Shown: one piece after another, positions 1 to 8,741 of the stretch
How positions within the stretch are numbered: position 1 is the first letter of the stretch
Layout: every line of letters begins with the position of its first letter
Source: M55B112 sp964539395
GTDB lineage: Bacteria > Bacteroidota > Bacteroidia > Bacteroidales > GCA-2748055
Reading direction: 5' to 3'
Length of the DNA: 64,000 nt
Assembly: GCA_964539395.1 (NCBI GenBank)
Contig: CAZIIU010000017.1
Location: 1 to 64,000 of the forward strand
Position numbers and translations under genes: made by a program
Notes under the pieces: model-generated
Told to the model about the DNA's origin: nothing
The model's database searches: none
Seen by the model: only the letters and a program-made list of their open reading frames with translations

Positions 1-1
1 A

Positions 2-70
2 ATGGACAGTCCGCTCGCCAATACACTGCGGTTTACCCTCGGGTTTGATTTTGAGGCGCTGGAGTTTTAG
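2..70 (+). CDS. C-terminal end of an unidentified protein (partial)
   Basis: An open frame enters from the left edge and stops at TAG 68-70. Its last residues are rich in Leu, Phe and Asp and end in ALEF. The ATG at position 2 may be an internal Met. Composition matches the GC-rich genes that follow. Too little is present to name a family. A 274-base stretch without a convincing gene separates it from the next one. Confidence 0.45.
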   Translation: MDSPLANTLRFTLGFDFEALEF

Positions 71-344
71 GCAGCAGCTTTCCGAATTGCGTTCAGCCGA
101 AAAACAATTTTTACAAGTTTGAGTATTGTAGTTGACGAACTGGCCTTATGCGTTGACAAACGATTAATTTATATACATGAACATTCATTCTGAAAGTCAG
201 GAAATCTACCTGTATTTCCAGTGGGTTGGTGCCTTTAATTTCACCATATATGGAATTCCTGTCAAATAATCATTGATTCCGTGAAACGAGTGTTAAGTTA
301 ATATTGAATTTCAGTAATTTTATGGCAAAGAAAGACAAATTTAT

Positions 345-626
345 ATGGGACTATCAGATGCTTCAGTTTATCAGATGACAAAAACGGAGATTAAGAAAAG
401 CATATTTCAATATGTGTACGACAACGCATTCTCGAGCAAGGAGAACATTACCGACGATGTGCTGATCTTTAAGAACGGGTTCCTCGATTCGATGGGACTG
501 GTACTGCTGATCACCTACCTGGAGGATACCTTCAAGATAGAGACGACCGATGCCGATATGGTGGAGGATAATTTTGAATCGGTCAATGCGATCACCGCTT
601 TTGTAGAGAAAAAGCTGGCACAATAA
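345..626 (+). CDS. Acyl carrier protein
   Basis: Small acidic carrier protein of 93 residues. The attachment site for 4'-phosphopantetheine is the Ser in GFLDSMG (Ser49), followed by the hydrophobic helix expected of an ACP. It would carry an acyl or aminoacyl thioester for glycan decoration. An internal ATG at 375 would give an 83-residue protein of usual ACP length and is equally likely to be the true start; neither has a clear ribosome binding site. The asparagine synthetase gene follows after 4 bases, so the two are co-transcribed. In polysaccharide clusters such ACPs work with AMP-ligases, and a remnant of one lies at 3835. Its substrate is not known. A second, unrelated ACP gene is at 54563. 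Confidence 0.85.
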   Translation: MGLSDASVYQMTKTEIKKSIFQYVYDNAFSSKENITDDVLIFKNGFLDSMGLVLLITYLEDTFKIETTDADMVEDNFESVNAITAFVEKKLAQ

Positions 627-630
627 GCTT

Positions 631-2601
631 ATGTGTGGTGTAGCCGGAGTCATCGACGGATCCGATCCCGCCTCCAGGCGAAAACTGGTGGAGCAGATGC
701 TGGCAAGGATCTGGTACCGGGGTCCGGATGAGAGCGGCATCTACCACACCCGCCGCGCCACCCTCGGCAATGTACGGCTCAGCATTCTTGACCTTGCCGG
801 CGGACAACAGCCCATCTCCGATGCGTCGGGCCGCTTCTGGATCGTTTTCAACGGGGAAATTTTCAACTACGTGGAGCTCAAGGCCGACCTCGAAGCAAAG
901 GGTCACCGCTTCCGCACCACCACCGACACAGAAGTACTGTTACAACTCTATGCACTTCACGGCAAAGACTGCCTCTCCATGCTGAACGGTCAGTTCGCCT
1001 TCGCGATCTGGGACAACCGTGAGGAGCGACTGTTCATGGCGCGCGACCGTGTCGGGATCAGGCCGCTGTTTTACCATTACAAGGATGGTGCTTTTACCTT
1101 CGCCTCGGAGATCAAGAGCATTTTTGAGAACCCCGCCGTGCAGCGAAGCATCTCTAAGCAGGGACTCCTCCAAATGATGACCTACTGGACAACGATCACC
1201 CCGGCAACGGTGTTTGAGGGGATACAGGAGGTGCCACCTGGTCACTACCTGGTGCTCAACAAGCAAAGTTTGACCATAGAGAAATTCTGGGAACTGTCGT
1301 TCGCCCGGCAGGAGACCAGTCGGAACGTGAACGATTACCTCGAGGAGTTCGACGAGCTGTTCACCAATGCGATCCGCATACGGCTGCGTGCTGATGTGGA
1401 GGTGGCGGCCTACCTGAGCGGCGGACTCGACTCGGCGGCCACGGTGGCCTATATCAGGCAGGTGGAGCCGGGCGTGCTGAACACCTTTTCGATTACGTTT
1501 GGTGACAAAGATTTTGATGAGAGCGGCTACCAGCAGGAGGCGGTGAAGTATTTCAACACGAACCACCGGTCGATCAACTGCACCTCGAAGGATATTGCAG
1601 AAAACTTTCACAAGGTGGTGTGGCACTCTGAGATCCCGATGATCCGGACCGCCCCGACACCGATGATGCTGCTTTCGGGACTGGTGCGGGAGCATGGCAT
1701 CAAGGTGGTGATCACCGGCGAGGGTGCCGATGAGATGCTGGCGGGCTACAACATTTTCAAGGAGAGTGAGGTGCGGCGGTTCTGGGCGCGCGAGCCGAAG
1801 TCGGCCATCCGTCCGCTGCTGCTCACGAAGCTCTATCCCTACCTGCCGCAGATGAAAAATGCCAGCGCGAACATGCTGAAGATGTTCTTCGGCTACCGCC
1901 TGGAAGATACCGGCAACCCGCTCTACTCGCACCTGCTGCGGTGGAACAACGCGCAACATATCACCAAGTACCTGTCGGAGCCGTTTCACACCGGCACCAA
2001 CGGCTATGATCCGAAGCAGGAGGTGCACCGCATCCTGCCGAACGGTTTCAGTAACTGGGGATCGCTCGAGCAGGCGCAGTGGTTCGAGTCGACGGTCTTC
2101 ATGTCGGGCTACCTGTTGTCGACCCAGGGCGACCGCATGGGGATGGCCAATTCTATTGAAGGGCGCTACCCTTTTCTCGATTACCGGGTGATCGAGTTCC
2201 TGGCGCGCGTGCCCTCACAGCTGAAGCTGAAGGGCCTTCAGGAGAAATATTTGTTAAAGAAACTGGTGCAGGACAGGATCCCGGCTTCGATCCTTAAGCG
2301 GTCGAAGCAGGCCTACAGGGCGCCGATCGCGTCGATCTTCTTTTCGGATGATCTGCCGGAGTATATCAGGTATATGGTTTCGGAGGAGTACCTGGAGCGG
2401 ACGGGGCTGTTTAACCCGAAGCTGGTGGGCGGACTGCTGAATAAGTTCAGGAACACACAGCAGGCGACGGAGACAGAGAACATGGCGATTGCGACGGTGA
2501 TGTCGGCACAGATCCTGTATAGTCAGTTTATAGAGGGTCGGCTGGAGGGGGTGGGCGAGAAGCGGCTGGTGAACCTGAAAGTTATAGAAGAGATCAACTA
2601 A
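631..2601 (+). CDS. asnB: Asparagine synthetase, glutamine-hydrolysing (AsnB type)
   Basis: Class II glutamine amidotransferase fused to an ATP-pyrophosphatase synthetase, 656 residues. The N-terminal domain shows the catalytic Cys2 right after Met1 (MCGVAGV), RGPDE near 30-34, RLSI at 49-52, NGE at 74-76 and Asp99, all glutamine-site positions. The synthetase domain has the PP-loop SGGLDS at 263-268 and GEGADE at 363-368. Family members convert aspartate, glutamine and ATP to asparagine; in O-antigen and capsule loci they often amidate a uronic or amino acid on the glycan instead. The 4-base gap after the ACP gene suggests an ACP-linked or sugar acid as substrate, but this is inference. The gene is clearly GC-rich, unlike most of the window. 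Confidence 0.9.
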   Translation: MCGVAGVIDGSDPASRRKLVEQMLARIWYRGPDESGIYHTRRATLGNVRLSILDLAGGQQPISDASGRFWIVFNGEIFNYVELKADLEAKGHRFRTTTDTEVLLQLYALHGKDCLSMLNGQFAFAIWDNREERLFMARDRVGIRPLFYHYKDGAFTFASEIKSIFENPAVQRSISKQGLLQMMTYWTTITPATVFEGIQEVPPGHYLVLNKQSLTIEKFWELSFARQETSRNVNDYLEEFDELFTNAIRIRLRADVEVAAYLSGGLDSAATVAYIRQVEPGVLNTFSITFGDKDFDESGYQQEAVKYFNTNHRSINCTSKDIAENFHKVVWHSEIPMIRTAPTPMMLLSGLVREHGIKVVITGEGADEMLAGYNIFKESEVRRFWAREPKSAIRPLLLTKLYPYLPQMKNASANMLKMFFGYRLEDTGNPLYSHLLRWNNAQHITKYLSEPFHTGTNGYDPKQEVHRILPNGFSNWGSLEQAQWFESTVFMSGYLLSTQGDRMGMANSIEGRYPFLDYRVIEFLARVPSQLKLKGLQEKYLLKKLVQDRIPASILKRSKQAYRAPIASIFFSDDLPEYIRYMVSEEYLERTGLFNPKLVGGLLNKFRNTQQATETENMAIATVMSAQILYSQFIEGRLEGVGEKRLVNLKVIEEIN

Positions 2602-2620
2602 ATATTGAACTATGAGAACC

Positions 2621-2707
2621 CCTCATCATTGGTAATTGATTTTTCAGCACTATTTATACAGAAAGAAATGTATAAATATATCGATAGCGAACAGTCCATT
2701 GATGAGG
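2621..2707. repeat. Nested inverted repeats between asnB and nadE
   Basis: An outer pair, cctcatcattgg (2621-2632) and ccattgatgagg (2696-2707), matches at 11 of 12 positions. Inside it lies a perfect 10-bp pair, tatttataca (2651-2660) and tgtataaata (2669-2678), with an 8-base loop. The stretch is AT-rich inside an otherwise GC-rich flank. There is no T-run suggesting a simple terminator. It could be an operator, an RNA hairpin or the remains of a small mobile element. Confidence 0.4.
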
Positions 2708-2821
2708 GCTCGCCGAACACCTTTAAATTTTTTATGATGATGTGAGGCAACAAGGCACCAGTAGTTGAAATAAAATTTGTAGCTAATATGTTAATAGATT
2801 TTAAATTAAATATTTATATAG

Positions 2822-3811
2822 ATGGATAAGCCATTTTCAAAAGATATTATACTTCTAAAAGATGTTCCGGGGGTGGTGGAGCAGATCGCAGAAAAGCTCC
2901 GGTCGGATGTGCACAATGTGATGCGCAGGTATGGCGGTGTGGTAGGCGTGAGCGGGGGGATCGACTCGTCGGTATGCCTGGCGCTGGCGGCAAAGGCTTT
3001 TGGTTCTGACAAGGTGAGGGCGGTGATGATGCCCGAACAGGATTCGAGTCCGGACAGCGAGAAGCTGGCGCGGGAGCTCTGTGCAAAGTTTGGTGTAGGG
3101 GACCTTTGCCTTGAGAATATGACCCCTGCGCTGGCCGGGTTTCGTTGTTATGAGCGGCGCGACGAAGCGGTGAAGCGGGTTTTTCCGGAGTATGATCCGG
3201 CGACCTGGAAGATGAAGATCGTGGTAAAGCAGGGGAGCTTGTTTAATAACCTTCCGTCGCTGTTTAACCTGGTGGTTGTGGATCCGGATGGCAACGAGCA
3301 GGAGAAGATGCTGCATGCGCGTAATTACCTGCAGATCGTGGCCTCGTCGAACTTCAAGCAGCGGTCGCGCATGTCGATGCTTTACTACCACGCTGAGGCG
3401 CTGCACTTCGCGGTGATCGGCACGCCGAACAAACATGAGCAGGAGCAGGGGTTCTTTGTAAAGTACGGCGACGGAGGGGCGGATGTGATGCCGATCGGGA
3501 ACCTGTACAAGACGCAGGTGTACCAGTTGGCGAAGTATCTGGGGGTTCCGGAAGGGATCATTGAGCGTATACCGACAACGGATACCTATTCGGCTGAGCA
3601 GACCCAGGAGGAGTTTTTCTACCAGCTGCCGTTCGAGCTGATGGACCGATTCTGGTACGGGTTTGAGAACGGTTACGATCCGGCTGAAGTGGCAGCGGTG
3701 ATGGACGAAACCCCGGAGCGTGTGGTGGCTTTGTTCCTGAATTTTGAGCGACGGCGTAAGACGACGAATTACCTGCGAATGAGTCCGGTAAGGGATTATT
3801 ATCAAAGCTAG
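2822..3811 (+). CDS. nadE: NAD(+) synthetase, ammonia-dependent type
   Basis: N-type ATP-pyrophosphatase of 329 residues. The PP-loop SGGIDSS is at 44-50, and the block GTPNKHEQEQGFF with the following GDGGADVMPI is typical of NadE. The family adenylates nicotinic acid adenine dinucleotide and amidates it with ammonia to give NAD. There is no fused glutaminase domain. It is longer than the usual 245-275 residues because of an insertion around residues 105-165. Its place in a glycan cluster behind an ACP and an asparagine synthetase suggests it may be a diverged amide-forming enzyme for a sugar acid. That is inference; the motifs fit NAD synthesis. GC-rich like asnB. Confidence 0.82.
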   Translation: MDKPFSKDIILLKDVPGVVEQIAEKLRSDVHNVMRRYGGVVGVSGGIDSSVCLALAAKAFGSDKVRAVMMPEQDSSPDSEKLARELCAKFGVGDLCLENMTPALAGFRCYERRDEAVKRVFPEYDPATWKMKIVVKQGSLFNNLPSLFNLVVVDPDGNEQEKMLHARNYLQIVASSNFKQRSRMSMLYYHAEALHFAVIGTPNKHEQEQGFFVKYGDGGADVMPIGNLYKTQVYQLAKYLGVPEGIIERIPTTDTYSAEQTQEEFFYQLPFELMDRFWYGFENGYDPAEVAAVMDETPERVVALFLNFERRRKTTNYLRMSPVRDYYQS

Positions 3812-3834
3812 ACTACAGCCTAAGCACCAACAAA

Positions 3835-3909
3835 ATGAATGCATTTGACTATTTTTTCGAGCATACAGCTGATTTAGAGAAGAAGTTTTATATCGATAAA
3901 GAAGCTTGA
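3835..3909 (+). pseudogene. 5' remnant of an AMP-dependent ligase gene
   Basis: From ATG 3835 the frame encodes 24 residues beginning MNAFDYFFEHTADLEKKF and stops at TGA 3907-3909. This strongly resembles the first residues of acyl/aminoacyl AMP-ligases found beside ACP genes in glycan loci. Nothing downstream continues the protein, and the sequence turns strongly AT-rich at this point. I read it as the broken 5' end of the ligase that once served the ACP at 345, cut by the recombination that brought in the next 55 kb. Confidence 0.6.
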
Positions 3910-4049
3910 AAGTCCAACCGGATTTTTTTTCAATCTGTATTTTTGCTAAATTTCGAAAATAAATGTATACAATTGTAAATTGTAGGGACCTTATCCAATA
4001 GTCAAGGCTTTTAACGCTTAAAGAATTATTATTTTAATTAAATCAATCA

Positions 4050-4820
4050 ATGAAGTTCAATAATAATGTGAGGGTAAGTAATAGTGCCATAATTGGTAAA
4101 AATGTAAAAATTGGAGATAATACTGTTATTTATGATAATGTAGAAATTGGAGATAACTCCATTATTTGCAATGATTGTATAATTGGAGAACCTTTAAATG
4201 AATACTATCATAATGATAATTATATCAATCCAAAATTAATCATTGGCAGCGGGGCACTAATCAGAAGCCATGCCATTATCTATGCCGGTAGCAATATCGG
4301 AGACAGTTTTTTAACAGGACACAGAGTGATGATCAGAGAAAGTACAAAGATTGGTAGAAATTGCAATGTTGGTAATTCTGCTGATATACAAGGATTTGTT
4401 TCGATTGGAGATTACTGTCGCTTATATAATAATGTAATTATCGCACAGAAGTCTGAACTAGGAGATTTTGTATTTATGTATGCATACTCAGTTATCACGA
4501 ATGATCCACATCCACCCTCAGACGAACTACAGGGCGCAAGTATTGGAGACTATAGTCAGATAGCTGTTAATAGTGTGATTGTTTCTGGTGTAAAGATTGG
4601 ACAAAACTGTCTGATTGGAGCTAACTCATTAGTTAATATGCCTGTGGCTGATTATTCTTTAGTTGTTAGTCAGCCAGCCAAAACACTCATGGATATTCGA
4701 AAATTTATAGTAATGGGTGGTAAAGGAAGATATTACCCCTGGATGTACAATTATAACAAAGGTATGCCATGGGAAAATATAGGTTATGACAAATGGATTC
4801 AGAACAAGAATAATATTTAA
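4050..4820 (+). CDS. Left-handed beta-helix acyl/acetyltransferase
   Basis: 256-residue hexapeptide-repeat transferase. Residues about 5-200 are built of repeats of the [LIV]-G-x4 type (IIGKNVKIGDNTVI and so on), the LpxA-like fold. The segment TNDPHPPSDE, near residue 150, is characteristic of sugar O- or N-acetyltransferases of the WbbJ/VioB kind. It would use acetyl-CoA, or another acyl donor, in the cytoplasm to modify a nucleotide sugar or growing glycan. The last 50 residues leave the repeat pattern. It is the only complete plus-strand gene between the GC break at about 3910 and 16511 and may have arrived with the AT-rich block. The acceptor is unknown. Confidence 0.8.
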   Translation: MKFNNNVRVSNSAIIGKNVKIGDNTVIYDNVEIGDNSIICNDCIIGEPLNEYYHNDNYINPKLIIGSGALIRSHAIIYAGSNIGDSFLTGHRVMIRESTKIGRNCNVGNSADIQGFVSIGDYCRLYNNVIIAQKSELGDFVFMYAYSVITNDPHPPSDELQGASIGDYSQIAVNSVIVSGVKIGQNCLIGANSLVNMPVADYSLVVSQPAKTLMDIRKFIVMGGKGRYYPWMYNYNKGMPWENIGYDKWIQNKNNI

Positions 4821-4821
4821 C

Positions 4822-4935
4822 ATGTGTTTGTTGTATCCGTCCTACCAAGTAGGTCATAGGATTTCCAGGGGTTATTCAGATATTTGTGGTATGTTAGGAT
4901 TACAGTTCAATACCGAGGAGAAGGCACTTTACTAA
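4822..4935 (+). other. Short open frame, possible gene remnant
   Basis: A 37-codon frame starts two bases after the acetyltransferase stop, runs through GYSDICGMLG and ends at TAA 4933-4935, overlapping the end of the convergent SDR gene by 4 bases. It fills the whole 111-base gap between the two convergent genes. I do not recognise it. It could be the tail of a lost gene or chance; there is no evidence that it is translated. Confidence 0.2.
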
Positions 4936-5672
4936 ATTGCAGTCCATCCGCCATCTACAATAAGATTTTGGCCTGTTATATATTTTGCTTCACCTGATAA
5001 CAAAAAGGATACTGCAGGGGCTATATCATCAGGGTTCCCCATCCGTTTCATGGGCACTTTTTTTTCATAAGCCTTTACAAATGGTTCAGGTTGGTTATCA
5101 AAAATTCCACCAGGTGAAACACAATTGACTCTTACATTGTGCTTGCCATAATATGATGCTAGATATCGTGTAAGATTAATGATTCCTCCTTTTATGGCCG
5201 AATACGCTGCGGGCGATGTCATTTGAGTACCTTCGTAAACAGTAAAATCATTTCCAACAACACCATATGTAGAAGCTATATTTACAACACTTCCGGATCC
5301 TTGTTTCTTCATTATCTCCAACACAACCTGACTTAATATAAAATGGCTGTTCAATTGCCAGTCCATATTATTTCTTAATGATTCAGGTTTTATATCTTCA
5401 AAAGCGGAGCCCCAATCCTTTGTTCGTGGATAAGCATTATTAACCAGCCCATCAATTCTTCCAAGTTTTTCAGTAACATGATTAACTGATTCAGTTAATG
5501 AAATATCATTAGTAATATCACATTCAATCTCGGTAATGTTATCAACACCAGATGCGTGAATATCAAAATTAATTACTAATGCTTCTTTTCTTCTTAAATC
5601 TTTAAGAATTTCCTTACCAATTAGGCCGGAACCACCTGTAACAATAATTACATTGCCATTTAAAATACTCAT
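4932..5672 (-). CDS. Short-chain dehydrogenase/reductase, PtmA-like
   Basis: NAD(P)-dependent oxidoreductase. The Rossmann motif TGGSGLIG, VNNAYP, the catalytic YSAIK (Tyr-x3-Lys) and the closing ITGQNLIVDGGW are all visible. The segments STYGVVGNDF, YEGTQMT and CVSPGGIFDNQPE match what I recall of PtmA, the flagellin-modification SDR in Campylobacter nonulosonic acid loci. I chose the internal ATG at 5672 (MSILNGNVII) because the 16 residues before it in a longer frame (to 5720) do not belong to the fold. It is the last gene of the minus-strand operon, 55 bases after the CMP-sugar synthetase gene. The next two genes upstream are also Ptm/Leg-like, so a role in making or reducing a legionaminic-type sugar is likely. 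Confidence 0.85.
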   Translation of the reverse strand: MSILNGNVIIVTGGSGLIGKEILKDLRRKEALVINFDIHASGVDNITEIECDITNDISLTESVNHVTEKLGRIDGLVNNAYPRTKDWGSAFEDIKPESLRNNMDWQLNSHFILSQVVLEIMKKQGSGSVVNIASTYGVVGNDFTVYEGTQMTSPAAYSAIKGGIINLTRYLASYYGKHNVRVNCVSPGGIFDNQPEPFVKAYEKKVPMKRMGNPDDIAPAVSFLLSGEAKYITGQNLIVDGGWTAI

Positions 5673-5727
5673 ATTTAATAATTTAACGTTTATTTTATTT
5701 GAATAATCAAATATTACCAAGCCATTT

Positions 5728-6432
5728 CTATTGATGTTGGAGATATTTAATCATCTGTTCTGCAATAATAAAATCAACTTCCCTGTCAATATCCACTGCT
5801 ATTTCAGGGGAAGTAATTAACGGATAAAATCTATCATCCATAGTTAAAATTTTATTTTCCTCCATTACCAATCTGGTTTTAAAACCATAGTATTGACCAG
5901 AAAGTCTGTATCCGACTAACTGTTTTTGTCGGGGTAAAAAGGGATTAACTTCTTCCAGTAATGGTTTTACTATGCTATCGTTTATAACCCAAATTCTTGA
6001 TGGTGGAGTAGCTGTCTCGCATAAAGAGGCTACAGAATCATAACCTTTATCGAGCGCATTAATTGCAGCTTTTAATTCAGTTTTATTTCTCAAAGGCGAT
6101 GTAGGTTCAAGTAAAAAAATGTAATCTGGTTTAAAATTATCTTGCTCCAACACATTAACAGTGTATTTAATTGCGTCAACAACAAGAGAATTATCCTCAG
6201 CCAGATGAGATGGCCTTTTTATAGCATCAATATTATATTCCTTAGCCCGGGAGCAAATTTCATCAGCATCTGAAGAAATAATAATTCTATCAAAAACTCC
6301 GGAATCAATAGCAAATAGTATGGTGTGGTCAATCAATGGTAAACCTGCCAGTTCTTTAAGATTTTTCCCGGGAACGCCTTTTGAGCCTCCTCTTGCAGGA
6401 ATTATGGCAATTATACTTTTTTTATTAATCAT
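5728..6432 (-). CDS. neuA: CMP-nonulosonate cytidylyltransferase (NeuA/LegF/PtmB family)
   Basis: 234-residue cytidylyltransferase. The CTP-binding signature IPARGGSKGVPGKN lies at residues 11-24; LLEPTSPLR and the late VDIDREVDF (metal and sugar site) follow the CMP-sialate synthetase pattern. It should couple CTP to a nonulosonic acid to give the CMP-activated donor. It overlaps the PtmE-like gene by 4 bases, so translation is probably coupled. It is the only intact CMP-sugar synthetase gene in the window; the one in the nonulosonate operon (21557) is truncated, so this copy probably supplies that step. Which nonulosonate it uses (Neu, Leg or Pse) cannot be settled by eye. Confidence 0.88.
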   Translation of the reverse strand: MINKKSIIAIIPARGGSKGVPGKNLKELAGLPLIDHTILFAIDSGVFDRIIISSDADEICSRAKEYNIDAIKRPSHLAEDNSLVVDAIKYTVNVLEQDNFKPDYIFLLEPTSPLRNKTELKAAINALDKGYDSVASLCETATPPSRIWVINDSIVKPLLEEVNPFLPRQKQLVGYRLSGQYYGFKTRLVMEENKILTMDDRFYPLITSPEIAVDIDREVDFIIAEQMIKYLQHQ

Positions 6433-7496
6433 ATTTTAAGTTTCTCTATGGCTTTTTTATACTCAATCCATTCACCGGTATCTGTCCATGAATTTTCACT
6501 GATGGGATAGATTCCTATTTTATGAGTTGATTTAATTTTTTTGATGAGATCTGTAATATGAAAAAACTCATTCTCAGGAATATATTGAAGAACTTTCGGA
6601 TTTAATACATACATGCCTGTGTTCACAAGCAAATCGTATTCGGGCTTTTCTGTAAGATTGGATAGTGAGCCTCCATTGCTGATTTCACAAACTCCATATG
6701 GAATGCGGTAATTTTTCATAGATGCAACCAGGGTGATATCATTTCCCCTTTCCTGGTGATGTTTTAATAAATCGAAATAATCTGCATCAATGATTATATC
6801 GCAATTTGTTAAAAAGATCTCTTTGTTAATCTTTCCATCCAGTTGCTTTAACGCTCCAACTGTACCAAGAGGTTTATTTTCTATCAGATAATTTATTGTG
6901 TAATCAGGATTCAATTCTTCTAAATACGATCTGATGATTTTTGCTTTATGCCCCAGAGATATATAAAAATGATTCAGTTGATAGGGTAAAAATCTGTCAA
7001 TAATAAATTCTAATATTGTCTTATTCCCGATTGGAATAAGCGGTTTTGGTAAAACTATAGTAAAAGGATCCAGGCGGGTGCCTTTGCCTCCGGCCATAAT
7101 AACAACTACTGCATCAATTTTTTGTTGGATTTTTCGGACAATCTGACCATCAAATAATTTATCCCACACCAAAAACTCTATAATATTTCTTTTAGAATCT
7201 ACTACCGGAACATGGGATATTAGTTTGTCTCGAATTTCTGTTTTGATTTTTTGACGGTCATAGCCGGCTTCAGCATAATAGGTGTCTTTAAAACAGACAT
7301 CTTCAACTCTTGCGGTTAATGGACCTTCATTTAGTATCCATCTGCGGATATCGCCATCCGTTAAGGAACCAAACAGGCGTGTTTGATCTTCTACAACGAA
7401 AAGAATTTTCTGCTCATTTTCGTCCAATTGCCTTAACGCTTCCTTTATAGTCGCGGATTTATGAATCAATAAACTTGGAAAAAGACTTTGCTGCAT
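6429..7496 (-). CDS. ptmE: CBS-domain sugar-1-phosphate guanylyltransferase, PtmE-like
   Basis: 355 residues in two parts. Residues 1-125 are a pair of CBS domains, probably binding adenylate for regulation. Residues 128-355 are a nucleotidyltransferase with MAGGKGTRLDPFT at 134-146 and LPKPLIPIGNK at 149-159. This fusion is typical of PtmE, the glucosamine-1-phosphate guanylyltransferase that starts the GDP-based legionaminic acid route in Campylobacter. It would supply the GDP-sugar for LegB-LegC-LegG. The cytidylyltransferase gene follows with a 4-base overlap. Mannose-1-phosphate guanylyltransferase is the alternative, but the CBS fusion and neighbours favour PtmE. Confidence 0.82.
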   Translation of the reverse strand: MQQSLFPSLLIHKSATIKEALRQLDENEQKILFVVEDQTRLFGSLTDGDIRRWILNEGPLTARVEDVCFKDTYYAEAGYDRQKIKTEIRDKLISHVPVVDSKRNIIEFLVWDKLFDGQIVRKIQQKIDAVVVIMAGGKGTRLDPFTIVLPKPLIPIGNKTILEFIIDRFLPYQLNHFYISLGHKAKIIRSYLEELNPDYTINYLIENKPLGTVGALKQLDGKINKEIFLTNCDIIIDADYFDLLKHHQERGNDITLVASMKNYRIPYGVCEISNGGSLSNLTEKPEYDLLVNTGMYVLNPKVLQYIPENEFFHITDLIKKIKSTHKIGIYPISENSWTDTGEWIEYKKAIEKLKI

Positions 7497-7719
7497 TTTT
7501 GATATTTTTATTTCAAGTTGTAACTGTTTAGCTTTTACTCAAAAATAAAGAAAATCCTGAGGTTTAAGAATCAATACACCAATATAACGCGGATATTTAC
7601 ACGATTCTGTAAAAAGTATAAATGACTGAAGTTTTCTGATTGATATATTGTCTATAATGAGGCAAATAAGTAAAAAAGTTATATATCATAGCCTAAGGGC
7701 GATTCGACCAGTCAAACTG

Positions 7720-8721
7720 TTATTTTGCGTCTTTTTGTCTAGTAATTGAAATTAATGGTGATGCCTGATTAGCAATTTCACTTTTGGGAATATCGTTTGT
7801 ATCTAGACGCGGTAATACATACTTGTTATGTTTATTCAAATCTGCTATCTCTGAATTTATTGTTAATGCAAGTTTACAGTTTAAATTATTTAAAAGCTCT
7901 ATTGTTGTTTCATTATAGTTACCATGCGGGTAACACATGGTCCATTTATTCATATTACATCCTATTTGTTTAAGAAAATCCAACGATTGTAAAATTTCAT
8001 TTTTTTGTTTTTGTTTTGACAATGTACCCAAATGATAATGATCATAGCCGTGGCTACCAATATGCATTCCGTTTCTTTGCATACATTTTATCTGCTCAAC
8101 ATCCATGTATAATTCGCGACTAAAATACTTCTCTTCAAATCCGACAATTTTTTCAAATAAATTATGGCTAATAATTTTACGAAGTTTTTCTTCCAGTTCC
8201 GTCTGAAGCAAGCGTTTAACGAACATTACCTCACCGGTATCAAAGCGACTGGGTTTAGCAAGTTTTTCAAAATAATGAGAGTTGCTTTCCAGTTTATAAT
8301 CACTTCTAAAGTTATCTAACTCCGTGAAAATAAGACCGATAAGATTTTGTGTATTTTTTTCTGCTGCAAGAATAAAATGAATTTTATTTACATCCAGGAC
8401 TTCATGCTCTGTTATTGCTTTTACCGGCGGATAGAAAGATCCTTGTATTTTATATTCATCAAGAAGCGGAAAAACATATTGAAAATGATCTTTATACCCA
8501 TCATCAAAGGTAAGTAATGCAGAATGCGCTGGCAAAGACTTTTTGTTTTCAATGGCATCAATAAGCAATTCCATTGTAATAAAATGATAATGTTTTTTAA
8601 GGTATTTGATCTGACCCTTAAAATCCTTAATATCCAATCCTTTTATTTCAGGATATCTACTATGTTTAAGATCTCTCACATAGTGGTAGGTTATGATGCT
8701 AACCTTATTCTTGCCGACCAT
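7720..8721 (-). CDS. NodB-type polysaccharide deacetylase
   Basis: Carbohydrate esterase family 4 protein of about 333 residues. Visible motifs are SIITYHYV near the start, LLTFDDGYKDH (metal-binding Asp pair), HIGSHGYDHYHLG (the His motif) and CYPHGNYNE. The enzyme would remove an N- or O-acetyl group from a sugar. There is no signal peptide, so it may act in the cytoplasm on a precursor. The start at 8721 (MVGKNKVSII) leaves 20 bases after the DUF4910 gene; a longer frame from 8775 would overlap that gene by 34 bases and adds a Lys-rich tail outside the fold. It lies between the DUF4910 and PtmE-like genes in the minus-strand operon. Confidence 0.85.
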   Translation of the reverse strand: MVGKNKVSIITYHYVRDLKHSRYPEIKGLDIKDFKGQIKYLKKHYHFITMELLIDAIENKKSLPAHSALLTFDDGYKDHFQYVFPLLDEYKIQGSFYPPVKAITEHEVLDVNKIHFILAAEKNTQNLIGLIFTELDNFRSDYKLESNSHYFEKLAKPSRFDTGEVMFVKRLLQTELEEKLRKIISHNLFEKIVGFEEKYFSRELYMDVEQIKCMQRNGMHIGSHGYDHYHLGTLSKQKQKNEILQSLDFLKQIGCNMNKWTMCYPHGNYNETTIELLNNLNCKLALTINSEIADLNKHNKYVLPRLDTNDIPKSEIANQASPLISITRQKDAK

Positions 8722-8741
8722 TGATTTTTTCGATATTTTTT

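Noticed and set aside
940..2028. Long minus-strand open frame opposite asnB
   Set aside because: It lies fully across the asparagine synthetase gene, is rich in His and Arg as expected of an antisense frame in GC-rich DNA, and shows no family motif.
2855..3844. Long minus-strand open frame opposite nadE
   Set aside because: Same situation as above; nadE on the plus strand has complete catalytic motifs.
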